A stretch of DNA of 64,000 nucleotides from DASQHW01 sp038238245 (GCA_038238245.1 JBBRXX010000020.1:20486-84485), one strand, 5' to 3'. Shown: positions 16,884-25,504, counted from the stretch's first letter. Notes: generated by a model not told the origin, from the letters alone. Translations and numbers: made by a program.

Positions 16884-17828
16884 TCAGTACCCGGCGGGGA
16901 GCGCCTGCTCGAAGTAGACGTAGAACGCGAACAGCACCACGAGGAACGGCAGGACGCCGACGATCCACGTGATCGGGTGGCGCCACCGCCGGAACGCCCA
17001 CCACCACGCGAGCCCGACGAGCAGGGCCGCGAGCCCCCAGCGGACGGCCGGGGTCAGGCTGCGCTCCTGACCCGAGAGGCCCTCTTCCATCAACGCCTGG
17101 TGCGGCCGCGCCTTGCCGCCACCGGTCGCAACCCGCCGTACCTGTGGCTTCGTCGGCTTCGCACTCTCGTTGGGCGCGAGGCGGGCCTTGATCACGATTC
17201 GCTGTTCGGCCGAGAACTTCGGGTTGCAGCTCGTCAGCGTGAGCTGGGCATCGAACGTGTTGTCGACGACCTGCACGTCGGTGGGTTTGACCACCAGCTG
17301 CGCGGTCATCTTGTACGTGAACTTGCCCGCCAGCGTCTCGACGATGATGTCGTCGCCCGGCTTCAGCTTGTCGACGTCGTAGAACGGGTGGAGGAACGTC
17401 GTGCGGTGGCCCGCGATCGCGGCGTTGCCCAGCGTGCCCGGCATCGGTGTGTCGGGATAGTGGCCCGGGCCCTTCTTCAAGTCGTCGCGCGAGACGCCTT
17501 CGACGAACGCCATCTTGTTGAGGCCGATGCGCGGAATACTGATCAGGCCCTCGGGCTCGCCCTCGGCCGGTACCGGCGGCGCCGGGCGCACCGGTTGCGT
17601 GGTGGTGCTCGTCGATCCTGTGGTGGGCGTGGGTCGCGGCCGCACCGTGGTCGAGGTCGTGTGCTCGGCGGCGTACGCCTCTTGTGCCTTGGCGAAGTCC
17701 TGCTTCAGCCCGTGCTGGGCTCGGGCGGTGAGGATCCCCGTGCCCCAGAGCTGGTACGCGACGAACAGCAGGATCAGCAACCCCAGCGTCACGAGGGTGC
17801 GCCCGATCGCTGCAATTGCCCGTCGCAC
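16884..17828 (-). CDS. Class E sortase
   Basis: A 314-residue transpeptidase that attaches surface proteins to the cell wall. From the GTG at 17828: an N-terminal membrane anchor (TLVTLGLLILLFVAYQL), a Thr/Pro-rich linker around residues 60-95, then the sortase barrel. The catalytic His is in AIAGHRTTFLHPF, the Cys in TLTSCNPKFS and the Arg in IVIKARL. Two further hydrophobic helices close the protein, giving the class E layout with C-terminal membrane segments. No sorting-signal substrate was recognised in the window. Confidence 0.9.
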   Translation of the reverse strand: MRRAIAAIGRTLVTLGLLILLFVAYQLWGTGILTARAQHGLKQDFAKAQEAYAAEHTTSTTVRPRPTPTTGSTSTTTQPVRPAPPVPAEGEPEGLISIPRIGLNKMAFVEGVSRDDLKKGPGHYPDTPMPGTLGNAAIAGHRTTFLHPFYDVDKLKPGDDIIVETLAGKFTYKMTAQLVVKPTDVQVVDNTFDAQLTLTSCNPKFSAEQRIVIKARLAPNESAKPTKPQVRRVATGGGKARPHQALMEEGLSGQERSLTPAVRWGLAALLVGLAWWWAFRRWRHPITWIVGVLPFLVVLFAFYVYFEQALPAGY

Positions 17829-17914
17829 GTTGAGAGGGTACCGGGCGTCGCGGCCGGTTCTCGCGCAGTGAGATGCAGCGGGCGCCGGGTTCGCCGCTCG
17901 CGACGGCCGGTTCG

Positions 17915-17920
17915 TAGACT
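17915..17920 (+). promoter_or_regulatory. Candidate -10 element for the ccm operon
   Basis: TAGACT lies 35 nt upstream of the ccmA start in the only gap before this long overlapping operon. No good -35 is visible. Confidence 0.25.
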
Positions 17921-17955
17921 TCGCGGCGTCACCACTCCCCGTTCTCGGAGTCTGG

Positions 17956-18624
17956 TTGCACTGCGTTCGCCTTCGATCGGCCGTCTGCATGCTCGGGCGG
18001 TTCCCCGCGCTCGCCGGCGCCGACCTGGACGTCGATACGGGCGAGATCGTGCTGTTGAGCGGGCCCAACGGCGCCGGGAAGACCACGCTGCTCCGCCTGT
18101 GCGCCGGCCTCCTCCCGTTGCGCGCCGGGCAGGCCGAGGTGCTCGGCGTCGACCTCGCGCGTGACCGCAGGAGCGCGCGTTCTTCGCTCGCGCTCGTCGG
18201 TCACGAGACGTTCTGTTACGACGACCTCACGGTCGTCGAGAACCTGCGCTTCGCGGCCCGGGCGAGTGGCCACACCGCGGCGGACGCCGACGCCGCGCTG
18301 GACCGCGTCGGCCTCCGGCGGGTCGCGGACGTGACGCACGGCCGGCTGTCGCAAGGCCAGCGGCGCCGCCTCGCGCTCGCGATCGCGCTCGCCCGCCGGC
18401 CCCGGCTGTTGCTCCTCGACGAGCCGCACGCCGGACTCGACGAGCACGGCCGCGCCATCCTCGAAGAGGTCGTGCGGGCCGCGCCTGCGCACGGCTGCAC
18501 CGTGCTGCTCGCCTCCCACGAGCTCGAGCTCGCGCGCCGGCTCGCGACACGCGAGGTACAGCTCGTCGCGGGGCGGGTGCACGCGACGCCGCGCGTCCCG
18601 ACCGGGGCGGGGGCACACGCGTGA
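17956..18624 (+). CDS. ccmA: Cytochrome c maturation ABC ATPase CcmA
   Basis: A 222-residue ABC ATPase that, with CcmB and CcmC, drives release of holo-CcmE during haem delivery. The Walker A is GPNGAGKTT, the signature motif reads LSQGQRRRL, and the Walker B is LLLLDEPHAGLD. It opens at a TTG (LHCVRLRSAVCMLGRFPALA); no ATG or GTG is available upstream in frame, so the exact start is uncertain. It overlaps ccmB by 4 bp and heads a continuous ccmABCDEFGHI operon. Confidence 0.9.
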   Translation: MHCVRLRSAVCMLGRFPALAGADLDVDTGEIVLLSGPNGAGKTTLLRLCAGLLPLRAGQAEVLGVDLARDRRSARSSLALVGHETFCYDDLTVVENLRFAARASGHTAADADAALDRVGLRRVADVTHGRLSQGQRRRLALAIALARRPRLLLLDEPHAGLDEHGRAILEEVVRAAPAHGCTVLLASHELELARRLATREVQLVAGRVHATPRVPTGAGAHA

Positions 18625-19295
18625 CGCTCATGCGGGGCGCACTGCTCGTCGCCGGAAAGGACCTACGCGTCGAGTCGCGGTCGCGCGTCGCCCTGCAGCA
18701 GATTCTGCCGTTCGGGGGCATTGTCGTCGTGCTGTTCGCGTTCGCGCTCGACGCCGACCGCACCCTGCTGTCACGCGCCGCGCCCGGCCTCTTTTGGGCG
18801 GCCGTGTTGCTCGCGGCGCTCCTCGCGGTCGGGCGGTCGTTCGCGGTCGAGGAAGCGAACCGCGCGCGCGACGGTCTTCGGCTCTCGGGCCTCGACGGCG
18901 GATCCGTGTTCCTCGGCAAGACCGTTGCGATCGCGGTCGAGCTGTTCCTGCTCGAGGTCGTGCTCGGCGTCGTCGTCGTGGTCCTCTACGACGTCGCGCT
19001 CCACGACGCGCTCGTCCTGTTCTGCGCGGCGCTGGCCGCCACCATCGGGCTGGCGGCCACCGGTACGGTCTACGGCGTGCTGGCCGGAGGATTGCGCGCG
19101 CGCGAGACGCTGATCCCCCTCCTCGTGCTGCCCGCGGTCACGCCCGTGATGCTCGGCGGCACGCGCGCCTTCCAAGCCGCCCTCGACGACGTGCCGGGTG
19201 ACGCGTGGCCGTGGGTGCAGCTGCTCGCCGCGTTCGCCGTGCTCGCGGTCGCCGCCGGAGTCGTCGTGTTCGGACCGTTGCTGGAGGAAGCGTGA
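18621..19295 (+). CDS. ccmB: Haem exporter permease CcmB
   Basis: A 224-residue membrane protein with about six helices, starting at GTG in a GTGA overlap with ccmA. Segments such as KDLRVESRSRVALQQILPF near the N-terminus and LLVLPAVTPVMLGGTRAF near residue 165 are family-typical. It forms the membrane part of the CcmAB complex with the upstream ATPase. Its stop overlaps the ccmC start by 4 bp. Confidence 0.92.
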   Translation: MTLMRGALLVAGKDLRVESRSRVALQQILPFGGIVVVLFAFALDADRTLLSRAAPGLFWAAVLLAALLAVGRSFAVEEANRARDGLRLSGLDGGSVFLGKTVAIAVELFLLEVVLGVVVVVLYDVALHDALVLFCAALAATIGLAATGTVYGVLAGGLRARETLIPLLVLPAVTPVMLGGTRAFQAALDDVPGDAWPWVQLLAAFAVLAVAAGVVVFGPLLEEA

Positions 19296-20008
19296 AAAGA
19301 CTCTTCCTCGGCGCGACCGTTCTCGCGCTCGCGGCAACCATGTTCCTCGCGTTGTATGTCACGCCGCCGCGCGAGAACCAGGGCGGGGAAGCAGTTCGCC
19401 TGCTGTATCTCCACGTCCCGTGCGCGTGGCTGGCGTATCTGGCGTTCGGCGTCACCGCGATCGCTTCCGTGCTGTGGCTGCTCCCGCGGACGCGGCACGC
19501 GTCCTGGGACCTGCTCGCGGGCGCGTCGGCCGAGGTCGGCGTGCTGTTCACCGCGCTGATGCTCGTCGTGGGGTCCCTGTGGGGACGCCCGACGTGGGGC
19601 ACGTGGTGGGAGTGGGACGCCCGGCTCACGAGCACCGCGATCCTGTTCTTCTTGTACCTTGGCTATCTCGCGCTGCGCCGGACGGGCGCGACCGCCGACG
19701 AACGCGGCAACCGCTGCGCGATCGCCGCACTGATCGCCGCGGCCGACATGCCGATCGTCCACTTCTCGGTGTCGTGGTGGCAGACCCTGCACCAGGAGGG
19801 CACCGTCTTCAACGACAAGCTCGACGTCAAGGTCAACGGATCCATGGCCTTGACGCTCCTGCTGGCCGTCGCGGCATTCACCATGCTCTACGGCTACTTC
19901 GTGCTGCAGCGCTTCCAACTTGCGCAGCTCGAGGAGGGCCGCGAGGAGCGCGCGTTGCAGCGTGCGATCGACGAGCGCATCCGCGCCGACGAGGTGGTCA
20001 CCGTATGA
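19292..20008 (+). CDS. ccmC: Haem exporter protein CcmC
   Basis: A 238-residue six-helix membrane protein of the haem handling family. The tryptophan-rich periplasmic signature appears as WGRPTWGTWWEWDARLTS. Conserved histidines in YLHVPCAW and MPIVHFSVSWWQ are the expected axial haem ligands. CcmC loads haem onto CcmE. Start is GTG with a GGAGGAAGC ribosome-binding site, overlapping ccmB as GTGA. The charged tail extends beyond the last helix. Confidence 0.94.
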   Translation: MKRLFLGATVLALAATMFLALYVTPPRENQGGEAVRLLYLHVPCAWLAYLAFGVTAIASVLWLLPRTRHASWDLLAGASAEVGVLFTALMLVVGSLWGRPTWGTWWEWDARLTSTAILFFLYLGYLALRRTGATADERGNRCAIAALIAAADMPIVHFSVSWWQTLHQEGTVFNDKLDVKVNGSMALTLLLAVAAFTMLYGYFVLQRFQLAQLEEGREERALQRAIDERIRADEVVTV

Positions 20009-20055
20009 GGCGGGCGATCCCGGCGCGCTGCGCCGAGCGCGGGCAGCAGCCATGA
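20005..20055 (+). other. 16-codon bridging minicistron between ccmC and ccmD
   Basis: An ATGA overlap with the ccmC stop opens a frame (MRRAIPARCAERGQQP) that ends in an ATGA overlap with the ccmD start. It fills the only gap in the operon exactly and probably keeps ribosomes moving through it. Confidence 0.3.
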
Positions 20056-20183
20056 ACGACAACTGGGGCTACGTCATAGCCGGGTACGCGATAGTCGGCA
20101 GCGCACTCGGCGTGTATGCCGTCTGGGTCCGGCAGCGGCTCCGGCGGCTGCAACGCTCGCTGCCCGACGACGATCGCGCATGA
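20052..20183 (+). CDS. ccmD: CcmD-like small membrane protein
   Basis: A 43-residue protein with one hydrophobic helix (YVIAGYAIVGSALGVYAVWV) followed by a basic, charged tail (RQRLRRLQRSLPDDD). Size, topology and position between ccmC and ccmE are those of CcmD, which helps release holo-CcmE from the CcmABC complex. Sequence conservation in this family is low, so the assignment rests mainly on context. Confidence 0.75.
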   Translation: MNDNWGYVIAGYAIVGSALGVYAVWVRQRLRRLQRSLPDDDRA

Positions 20184-20599
20184 GACTTCGCTACGGGATC
20201 CTCGCGCTCGTGTGCGTCGGCGCGGTCGTATGGATGGTCGTACTGCTCCAACGCAACGTCGTGTTCTTCAAGACCGTGTCGGAAGCCGTGCACGACGAGC
20301 ACCGCGACGGCACCCGGTCGATGCGTATCGGCGGCGGCGTCGTCGCGGCAAGCATCCAGCGGCGGGCCGGCGGCGTCGACTTCGAGCTGTACCAGGGCGG
20401 CGCGACGGTACGCGTGCACCACACCGGCGGCGAGCCGGCACTGTTCAAGGATTGTGCACCTGTGGTCGCCGAGGGCCACTGGAGCGCGCGCGGCTCGACG
20501 ACGTTCGACTCGACCCGGCTGTTGATCAAGCACGACAACAACTACGAACCGCCGAAGAGCGGGACCACCAAGTGTCCGGATGATCCGATAGGTCGATGA
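20180..20599 (+). CDS. ccmE: Haem chaperone CcmE
   Basis: A 139-residue periplasm-facing haem chaperone with an N-terminal anchor (YGILALVCVGAVVWMVVLL) and an OB-fold domain. The haem-attachment motif HxxxY is present as KHDNNYEPP near residue 117, so this is the classical histidine type rather than the cysteine variant known from some other prokaryotes. It overlaps ccmD and ccmF by 4 bp each. Confidence 0.92.
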   Translation: MRLRYGILALVCVGAVVWMVVLLQRNVVFFKTVSEAVHDEHRDGTRSMRIGGGVVAASIQRRAGGVDFELYQGGATVRVHHTGGEPALFKDCAPVVAEGHWSARGSTTFDSTRLLIKHDNNYEPPKSGTTKCPDDPIGR

Positions 20600-22611
20600 G
20601 AGCCCAGCTGGGCTACGGCCTTCTCACGATCGGCACCGCCGCGGCCGCGCTCGGCCTTATCACCACCGCGGCCGGCATCGTGCGGAAACAGCCGCGCCTG
20701 CTCGATCTCGGGCGCCGCTACGTCGTGCTCGTGCTGCTGGCCGCGGTCGGCGCATTCATCGTGATGGAAACCGCGCTGTTCGGGCACGACTTCTCGCTCG
20801 AGTACGTCGCCAACAACGTCGCGCGCGCGACACCCGGCCTGTACACGTTCACCGCCGCCTGGGCCGCGCTCGAAGGTTCGATCCTGTTGTGGGGCCTCCT
20901 GCTGTCGGTCTACGTCGCGGCAACGGCGTGGCGGTTCCGCCGTCGCGCAGACGACCCGCTCGTCGCGTGGGCCACGGTCGTGCAGTTCGCGGTGCTGTTG
21001 TTCTTCTTCGCGCTGATGCTGTTCGCCGCCAACCCGTTCAAGCAGGTGAGCGGCCTGGTGCCGCTCGACGGGCGGGGACCGAATCCACTGCTCCAGAATC
21101 ACCCGCTGGTCGCGATCCACCCGCCGACGCTGTACGCCGGGCTGGTCGGTTTCACGATTCCGTTCTCGTTCGCGATCGCCGCCCTCGCCACCGCCCGCTT
21201 CGGAGAGGGCTGGCTCGCAGACGTGCGGCGCACCACGCTCATCGCGTGGGGCTTCCTCACCGCGGGCATCGTGCTCGGCGCGTGGTGGAGCTACGCGGTG
21301 CTCGGATGGGGCGGTTACTGGGGCTGGGACCCCGTCGAGAACGCGTCGTTCCTCCCCTGGCTGACCGCGACCGCGTTCATCCACTCGGTGATGGTGCAAG
21401 AACGGCGCGGGATGCTGCGGGTATGGAACCTGTCGCTCGTGCTCGCGACGTTCTGCCTCACGATTCTCGGCACGTTCCTCACGCGTTCGGGCGTTATCAA
21501 CTCGGTGCACGCGTTCTCGCAGTCCTCGATCGGTCCGTGGCTGCTCACGTTTCTCGGCCTCTGCGCGTTCACCGCGGTGGGACTCGTCGCGTGGCGCGGC
21601 GACAAGCTGCGCGCGCCCGGCCGCATCGATTCGCCCGTGTCACGCGAAGCCGCGTTCCTCCTCAACAATCTCTTGTTCGCGGGCTTCGCGCTGGTCGTGC
21701 TCACCGGCACGGTCTTCCCGCTGCTCGTCGAAGCGCTGCAGAACAAGCAGATCACCGTGGGCCAGCCGTACTTCGAGCGACTCGGCGTGCCGATCGGTAT
21801 CGCGTTGCTCTTCCTCATGGCGATCGGACCCGTGCTGCCGTGGCGCGCGGCGAGCGGGGAGGTGCTCCGCAACCGGTTACTGATCCCGGCGTGGGCCGGC
21901 GGCCTCACGCTCCTGATCGCCGTGGCGGCGGGAGCCCGCGGCATCGCGAACGTCCTCGCGTTCGCGCTCGGCGCATTCACGGCGACGAGCATCGGTCGGT
22001 CGGCGATCATCGGCGTGCGGGCGCGGCGGCACGTGCACAAGGACGAGGGGTTGGCGCGCGCCACGACGCGGACGGTGCGGGGCAACCCGCGGTTGTACGG
22101 AGGCCTGCTCGTGCACCTCGGCGTCGTCGTGGTCGCCGTCGCGCTCGCCACGACGGCCGGTTGGACCACCAGACGCGAGCTGCAGCTGAACCCGGGTGAG
22201 TCCGCGACCGTACGCGGGCACCAGGTGACGTTCCTCGATCGTGAGGTCGACCGCTCGCCGCAGAAGACCACGATCAAGGCGCGTGTGCGCATCGCCGGCG
22301 TCGGCTCGTTCGCGCCGGCCATCTCCACCTTCCCGAACGCGGCCGAGGGCATCGGCACGCCGTCGATTCACACCACGCCGTGGCGCGACTGGTACCTGAC
22401 GCTCTCCTCGTCGCCCACATCGGGACGGGTCACGATCGGCGTGCAGGTCGGCACGATGGTGATGTGGTTGTGGATCGGCGGCCTGATCATGGTGATCGGC
22501 ACCGCGGTGGCGCTCGTCCCGTCCCGCCGGCGACGCCCACGCGAGCCGGATACCGTCGGCATGCCGCCCGAGGACGACCAACCGGCACCGCTCGTCGGGG
22601 TCACGGCCTGA
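20596..22611 (+). CDS. ccmF: Haem lyase subunit CcmF
   Basis: A 671-residue membrane protein with about 15 helices, of typical length. The WWD domain reads WGGYWGWDPVENASFLPWL near residue 240, flanked by conserved histidines (HPPTLYAG, FIHSVMVQERRG). CcmF with CcmH/I transfers haem from CcmE to CxxCH motifs of apocytochromes outside the membrane. The C-terminal periplasmic segment starts near TRRELQLNPGES. It is adjacent to ccmG by a TGATG overlap. Confidence 0.95.
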   Translation: MRAQLGYGLLTIGTAAAALGLITTAAGIVRKQPRLLDLGRRYVVLVLLAAVGAFIVMETALFGHDFSLEYVANNVARATPGLYTFTAAWAALEGSILLWGLLLSVYVAATAWRFRRRADDPLVAWATVVQFAVLLFFFALMLFAANPFKQVSGLVPLDGRGPNPLLQNHPLVAIHPPTLYAGLVGFTIPFSFAIAALATARFGEGWLADVRRTTLIAWGFLTAGIVLGAWWSYAVLGWGGYWGWDPVENASFLPWLTATAFIHSVMVQERRGMLRVWNLSLVLATFCLTILGTFLTRSGVINSVHAFSQSSIGPWLLTFLGLCAFTAVGLVAWRGDKLRAPGRIDSPVSREAAFLLNNLLFAGFALVVLTGTVFPLLVEALQNKQITVGQPYFERLGVPIGIALLFLMAIGPVLPWRAASGEVLRNRLLIPAWAGGLTLLIAVAAGARGIANVLAFALGAFTATSIGRSAIIGVRARRHVHKDEGLARATTRTVRGNPRLYGGLLVHLGVVVVAVALATTAGWTTRRELQLNPGESATVRGHQVTFLDREVDRSPQKTTIKARVRIAGVGSFAPAISTFPNAAEGIGTPSIHTTPWRDWYLTLSSSPTSGRVTIGVQVGTMVMWLWIGGLIMVIGTAVALVPSRRRRPREPDTVGMPPEDDQPAPLVGVTA

Positions 22612-23156
22612 TGCGACTGCGGGCGCGCTGGATCGCGTTGATGGTCGGCGCGGTGCTCGTGGCATTCGGCGTCGTCCTCGCCGTGCAGCACCGCGACGAG
22701 CCCTCGGTGCCGCGTCTGGTGCAGGAGCACGCGGCGGTGCCCGACTTCAGCGTGACGGCGCTCGACGGCAAGAAGATCGATGCCACATCGCTCCACGGCA
22801 AGTCATATGTCGTGAACTTCTTCAACAGCTGGTGCATCCCCTGCCAGCAGGAAGCCCCGGCGTTGCAGGCGTTCTACGAGGAGCACAAGGGCGAACGCGA
22901 CTTCGCCATGCTCGGCATCGTGCGCCAGGACGAAGCGGCAGCCGTCCGCGGCTACGTCGCGGCCGAGAAGGTGAACTGGCCGGTCGCGCTGGGCGGCGCG
23001 GATCAGGCCTCGCTCGACTTCGGCACGGTCGGTCAACCCGAGACGTTCGTGGTGTCGCCCGACGGCGTGCTGGTGTGCGGCGCGTCGGGGCCCTCGACGC
23101 AAGCCGCGCTCGACACGTGGCTCCGCGCCGCCCGCTCGGGGGAGCAGTGCGGATGA
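22611..23156 (+). CDS. ccmG: CcmG/TlpA-like membrane thioredoxin
   Basis: A 181-residue membrane-anchored thioredoxin-fold reductase. One N-terminal helix (WIALMVGAVLVAFGVVLAV) precedes the thioredoxin domain with active site WCIPC near residue 80. Its role in this operon is to keep the CxxCH cysteines of apocytochrome c reduced. The VGQPETFVVSPDG segment contains the cis-proline region. An extra Cys pair (VLVCG and EQCG) sits toward the C-terminus. Confidence 0.9.
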   Translation: MRLRARWIALMVGAVLVAFGVVLAVQHRDEPSVPRLVQEHAAVPDFSVTALDGKKIDATSLHGKSYVVNFFNSWCIPCQQEAPALQAFYEEHKGERDFAMLGIVRQDEAAAVRGYVAAEKVNWPVALGGADQASLDFGTVGQPETFVVSPDGVLVCGASGPSTQAALDTWLRAARSGEQCG

Positions 23157-23611
23157 GCCGCAAGTCCTGGCTCTGGGTGCTGCTCATTGTGGTCGTGGTC
23201 GGAGCGCTGGCGGTGCTCGTGACGCGCTCGCAGCCGAGTGGGTCACCGCGCGCACGCGCCGACCGGCTCGCGCACCAGCTCGCATGTCCCGAGTGCGAGG
23301 GTGAGTCGGTTGCCGACAGCAACTCGGTGTCCGCACGTGCGATCCGCGAAGACCTTCCGCGCCGCATCGCGGCGGGGGAGAGCGATGCGGAGATTCGCGA
23401 GTTCTACGTGTCGAAGTACACGGAGAAAGTGTTGCGTACCCCTGCGAACTCCGGCATCGGGCTGGTCGCGTGGGTGGTGCCCGCGCTCGCGCTGTTCCTC
23501 GGTCTGGCCGGCGTGGCGCTCGCGCTCCGGCGCTGGAGTCGCGCACCGCGGCTCGAAGCCACACCGGAGGACGAAGCAATCGTCTCCGCCATGCGCGGAC
23601 ACACCAGGTGA
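23153..23611 (+). CDS. ccmH: Cytochrome c maturation protein CcmH
   Basis: A 152-residue protein with two membrane helices flanking a short periplasmic domain. The redox motif LACPECEGESVADSNS corresponds to the LRCPxCQxxSIADSN signature of CcmH/CycL. It takes part in the thiol-disulfide steps before haem ligation. It overlaps ccmG by 4 bp and the TPR protein by 1 bp. Confidence 0.92.
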   Translation: MSRKSWLWVLLIVVVVGALAVLVTRSQPSGSPRARADRLAHQLACPECEGESVADSNSVSARAIREDLPRRIAAGESDAEIREFYVSKYTEKVLRTPANSGIGLVAWVVPALALFLGLAGVALALRRWSRAPRLEATPEDEAIVSAMRGHTR

Positions 23612-24372
23612 TGAGCGCGGTGGATCGCGAGCACATGGAAGGAGAGCGCGACTTCTTGTTGCGCTCGCTCGACGATCTCGACGCCGAGCTGCTGGCCGGC
23701 AACGTCGATCCCGACACGTACCGGACACTGCACGACGACTACACCGCGCGGGCCGCAGCGGTCGTCCGCTCCCTGGATGACGGTGTGCCGAACGAGGCGC
23801 CGGGGCCGAAACGTCTCCGCGCGGTCACCGCCGCCGGCATCGTCGTGTTCTGCGTCCTCCTCGCGTTCTTGCTCGCTCGCGCGGTCGGGGAACGGCGTCC
23901 GGGCCAGACACCGACCGGCAACGACGCGGTCGCGTCGCCCGTGACGCTCGATCCGAACAGCTACGAGGCTCACATCGGCGCCGCGCGTGACCTGCTCTCC
24001 AAGCAGGAGCTGCCGCGGGCGATCGAGGAGTACACGGCGGCGGCGAGCGTCGACCCGACGCAGCCCGAGCCGCTCGCCTATCGCGGGTGGATCAGTGCGC
24101 TCGTCGCCGGCCAGGTCGCCGACACGTCCACGCGTGCCACACTCACGGACCGCGCGACCAGGGATCTCGACCAGGCGATCGCGCTCGACCCGAAATACCT
24201 CGACGCGTACTTCTTCAAGGGGTACATGCTCTACAAGTTCGAGCACCGACCCGCCGAAGCGGTCGAGCCTCTGCAAAGGTTCCTCGTGCTCGCGCCCCCG
24301 GATCATCCCTTGCGCCAACGGGTGCTCGACGTGCTCGACGAGGCCCAGAAGGCCGCCCGACCGAAACCATAG
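23611..24372 (+). CDS. CcmI-like TPR protein
   Basis: A 253-residue protein with a coiled-coil-like N-terminus (DFLLRSLDDLDAELLAGNVD), a membrane helix (AVTAAGIVVFCVLLAFLLA) and a C-terminal TPR region (AIEEYTAAASVDPTQPEPLA, then LDQAIALDPKYLDAYFFKG). In System I, CcmI's TPR domain captures apocytochrome C-termini. Position directly after ccmH and the layout support that role. The start could also be the GTG three bases upstream. Confidence 0.82.
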   Translation: MSAVDREHMEGERDFLLRSLDDLDAELLAGNVDPDTYRTLHDDYTARAAAVVRSLDDGVPNEAPGPKRLRAVTAAGIVVFCVLLAFLLARAVGERRPGQTPTGNDAVASPVTLDPNSYEAHIGAARDLLSKQELPRAIEEYTAAASVDPTQPEPLAYRGWISALVAGQVADTSTRATLTDRATRDLDQAIALDPKYLDAYFFKGYMLYKFEHRPAEAVEPLQRFLVLAPPDHPLRQRVLDVLDEAQKAARPKP

Positions 24373-24380
24373 GAGACCTC

Positions 24381-24854
24381 ATGGCCAAGCAGCCCGAACC
24401 GCAGACCGACGCGTCGAAGATGTATCGCGTCACGATCACGACCAATCGCGGCGCGATCGTGATGGATCTCGACCCGCAGCTCGCGCCGAACACGGTGAAC
24501 AACTTCATCGGGCTGGCGCGGCAGGGCTATTACGACGGGCTGACCTGGCACCGCGTGGTGCCGGAGTTCGTCATCCAGGGCGGCGACCCCGAAGGCAGCG
24601 GAAGCGGCGGCCCCGGTTACAAATTCGCCGACGAGCCGGTGAAGGGTCAGTACACGCGCGGTGCGGTCGCGATGGCGAACGCCGGTGCCGACACGAACGG
24701 CTCGCAGTTCTTCATCTGCATCGACGACTGCTCCCGCAAGCTCGCGCCCAGCTACAACCTGTTCGGCTACGTGGTCGACGGCCAGGACGTCGCGGAATCG
24801 ACGCAGGTCGGCGACGTGATGCAGAAGGTCGAGATCGAGGAGCGCGACCGCTGA
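24381..24854 (+). CDS. Cyclophilin-type peptidyl-prolyl isomerase
   Basis: A 157-residue cyclophilin preceded by AGGAG. The catalytic Arg lies in LTWHRVVPEFVIQGGDPEGS; further signatures are ANAGADTNGSQFFI and YNLFGYV. No signal peptide, so it acts in the cytoplasm. Eight base pairs separate it from the Ccm operon, so it is likely co-transcribed with it. A folding role for Ccm proteins is only suggested by position. Confidence 0.93.
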   Translation: MAKQPEPQTDASKMYRVTITTNRGAIVMDLDPQLAPNTVNNFIGLARQGYYDGLTWHRVVPEFVIQGGDPEGSGSGGPGYKFADEPVKGQYTRGAVAMANAGADTNGSQFFICIDDCSRKLAPSYNLFGYVVDGQDVAESTQVGDVMQKVEIEERDR

Positions 24855-24888
24855 GCGGCCCACCCCGGGAGACGCCGGGAAATACGAC

Positions 24889-24916
24889 TTGACCGATCAT
24901 ATTTGTGGACTAGGAT
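24889..24916 (+). promoter_or_regulatory. Sigma70-type promoter for cysteine dioxygenase
   Basis: TTGACC and TAGGAT separated by 16 nt form one of the best vegetative promoters in the window. Immediately downstream, two copies of the self-palindrome TGCGCA spaced by 3 nt (24916-24930) form a possible operator. The following ~120 nt to the start contain no further gene. Confidence 0.6.
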
Positions 24917-25048
24917 GCGCAACGTGCGCACGTCCCGGTCGACCCTCAACGCCACGTGGGGTGAGCTGACGCGCGAGACCTTCGACGAGCGCTGTCGCCC
25001 GGGGCCGCTGACCCGTCCGACGCCCGCGCTTTTTCGGAGGTGGTTCTC

Positions 25049-25477
25049 ATGTCGCGTACTGCTGACGCGGCCGTCCGCATTCCTGATCACGATCACGACG
25101 TCCTGGCCGGAATCCTCGGCGTGATCGCAGGCCGCCTCGCGCGGGCGGTTCGCGCCGAGGAAGTGCTCGAGGCGCCCACGGGCTTGCGGAGGTGGCGGAA
25201 GGTCGCCTCCACGTCCATGTACGACGCGTGGTTGGTGGCGTGGTCGCCGGGGGCCGGCATCCCCGAGCACCACCATGGCGATGCCACTGCCGCGTTCCAG
25301 GTGGTGCGCGGAACGCTGGTCGAGCGGACCGAGGAACGCGCCCGGGTGTTGCACTCCGGCGACGCGGCATCGGTGCCACCGTGGCGGCGGCACGCGGTCC
25401 GCAACCTCGGCGCCGTCCCCGCGCTCAGCCTGCACGTGTACTCGGCGCCGCTCGGCGATTCGTGGAAGCCGGACTGA
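25049..25477 (+). CDS. Cysteine dioxygenase-like cupin
   Basis: A 142-residue cupin. The metal site is visible as GIPEHHHGDATAAFQVVRG (His-x-His) with a third His in PWRRHAVRNLG, matching bacterial type I cysteine dioxygenases, which oxidise cysteine to cysteine sulfinate. The start is taken at the ATG at 25049 because GGAGG lies 7 nt upstream. Another thiol dioxygenase specificity (3-mercaptopropionate) cannot be excluded. The Rrf2 regulator follows 27 bp downstream. Confidence 0.82.
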   Translation: MSRTADAAVRIPDHDHDVLAGILGVIAGRLARAVRAEEVLEAPTGLRRWRKVASTSMYDAWLVAWSPGAGIPEHHHGDATAAFQVVRGTLVERTEERARVLHSGDAASVPPWRRHAVRNLGAVPALSLHVYSAPLGDSWKPD

Positions 25478-25504
25478 TGCGCCGCCGTCCGCAAGAATCA
25501 TGCC

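Noticed and set aside
17926..17990. A frameshift at the start of ccmA
   Set aside because: A neighbouring frame begins with VTTPRSRSLVALRS, which looks like a plausible N-terminus, but the ccmA frame itself contains the expected LRSAVCMLGRFPALAG, so no frameshift is needed.
16641..18164. A 507-codon plus-strand frame across the dehydratase, sortase and ccmA start
   Set aside because: Opposes two well-supported genes and has no domain content.
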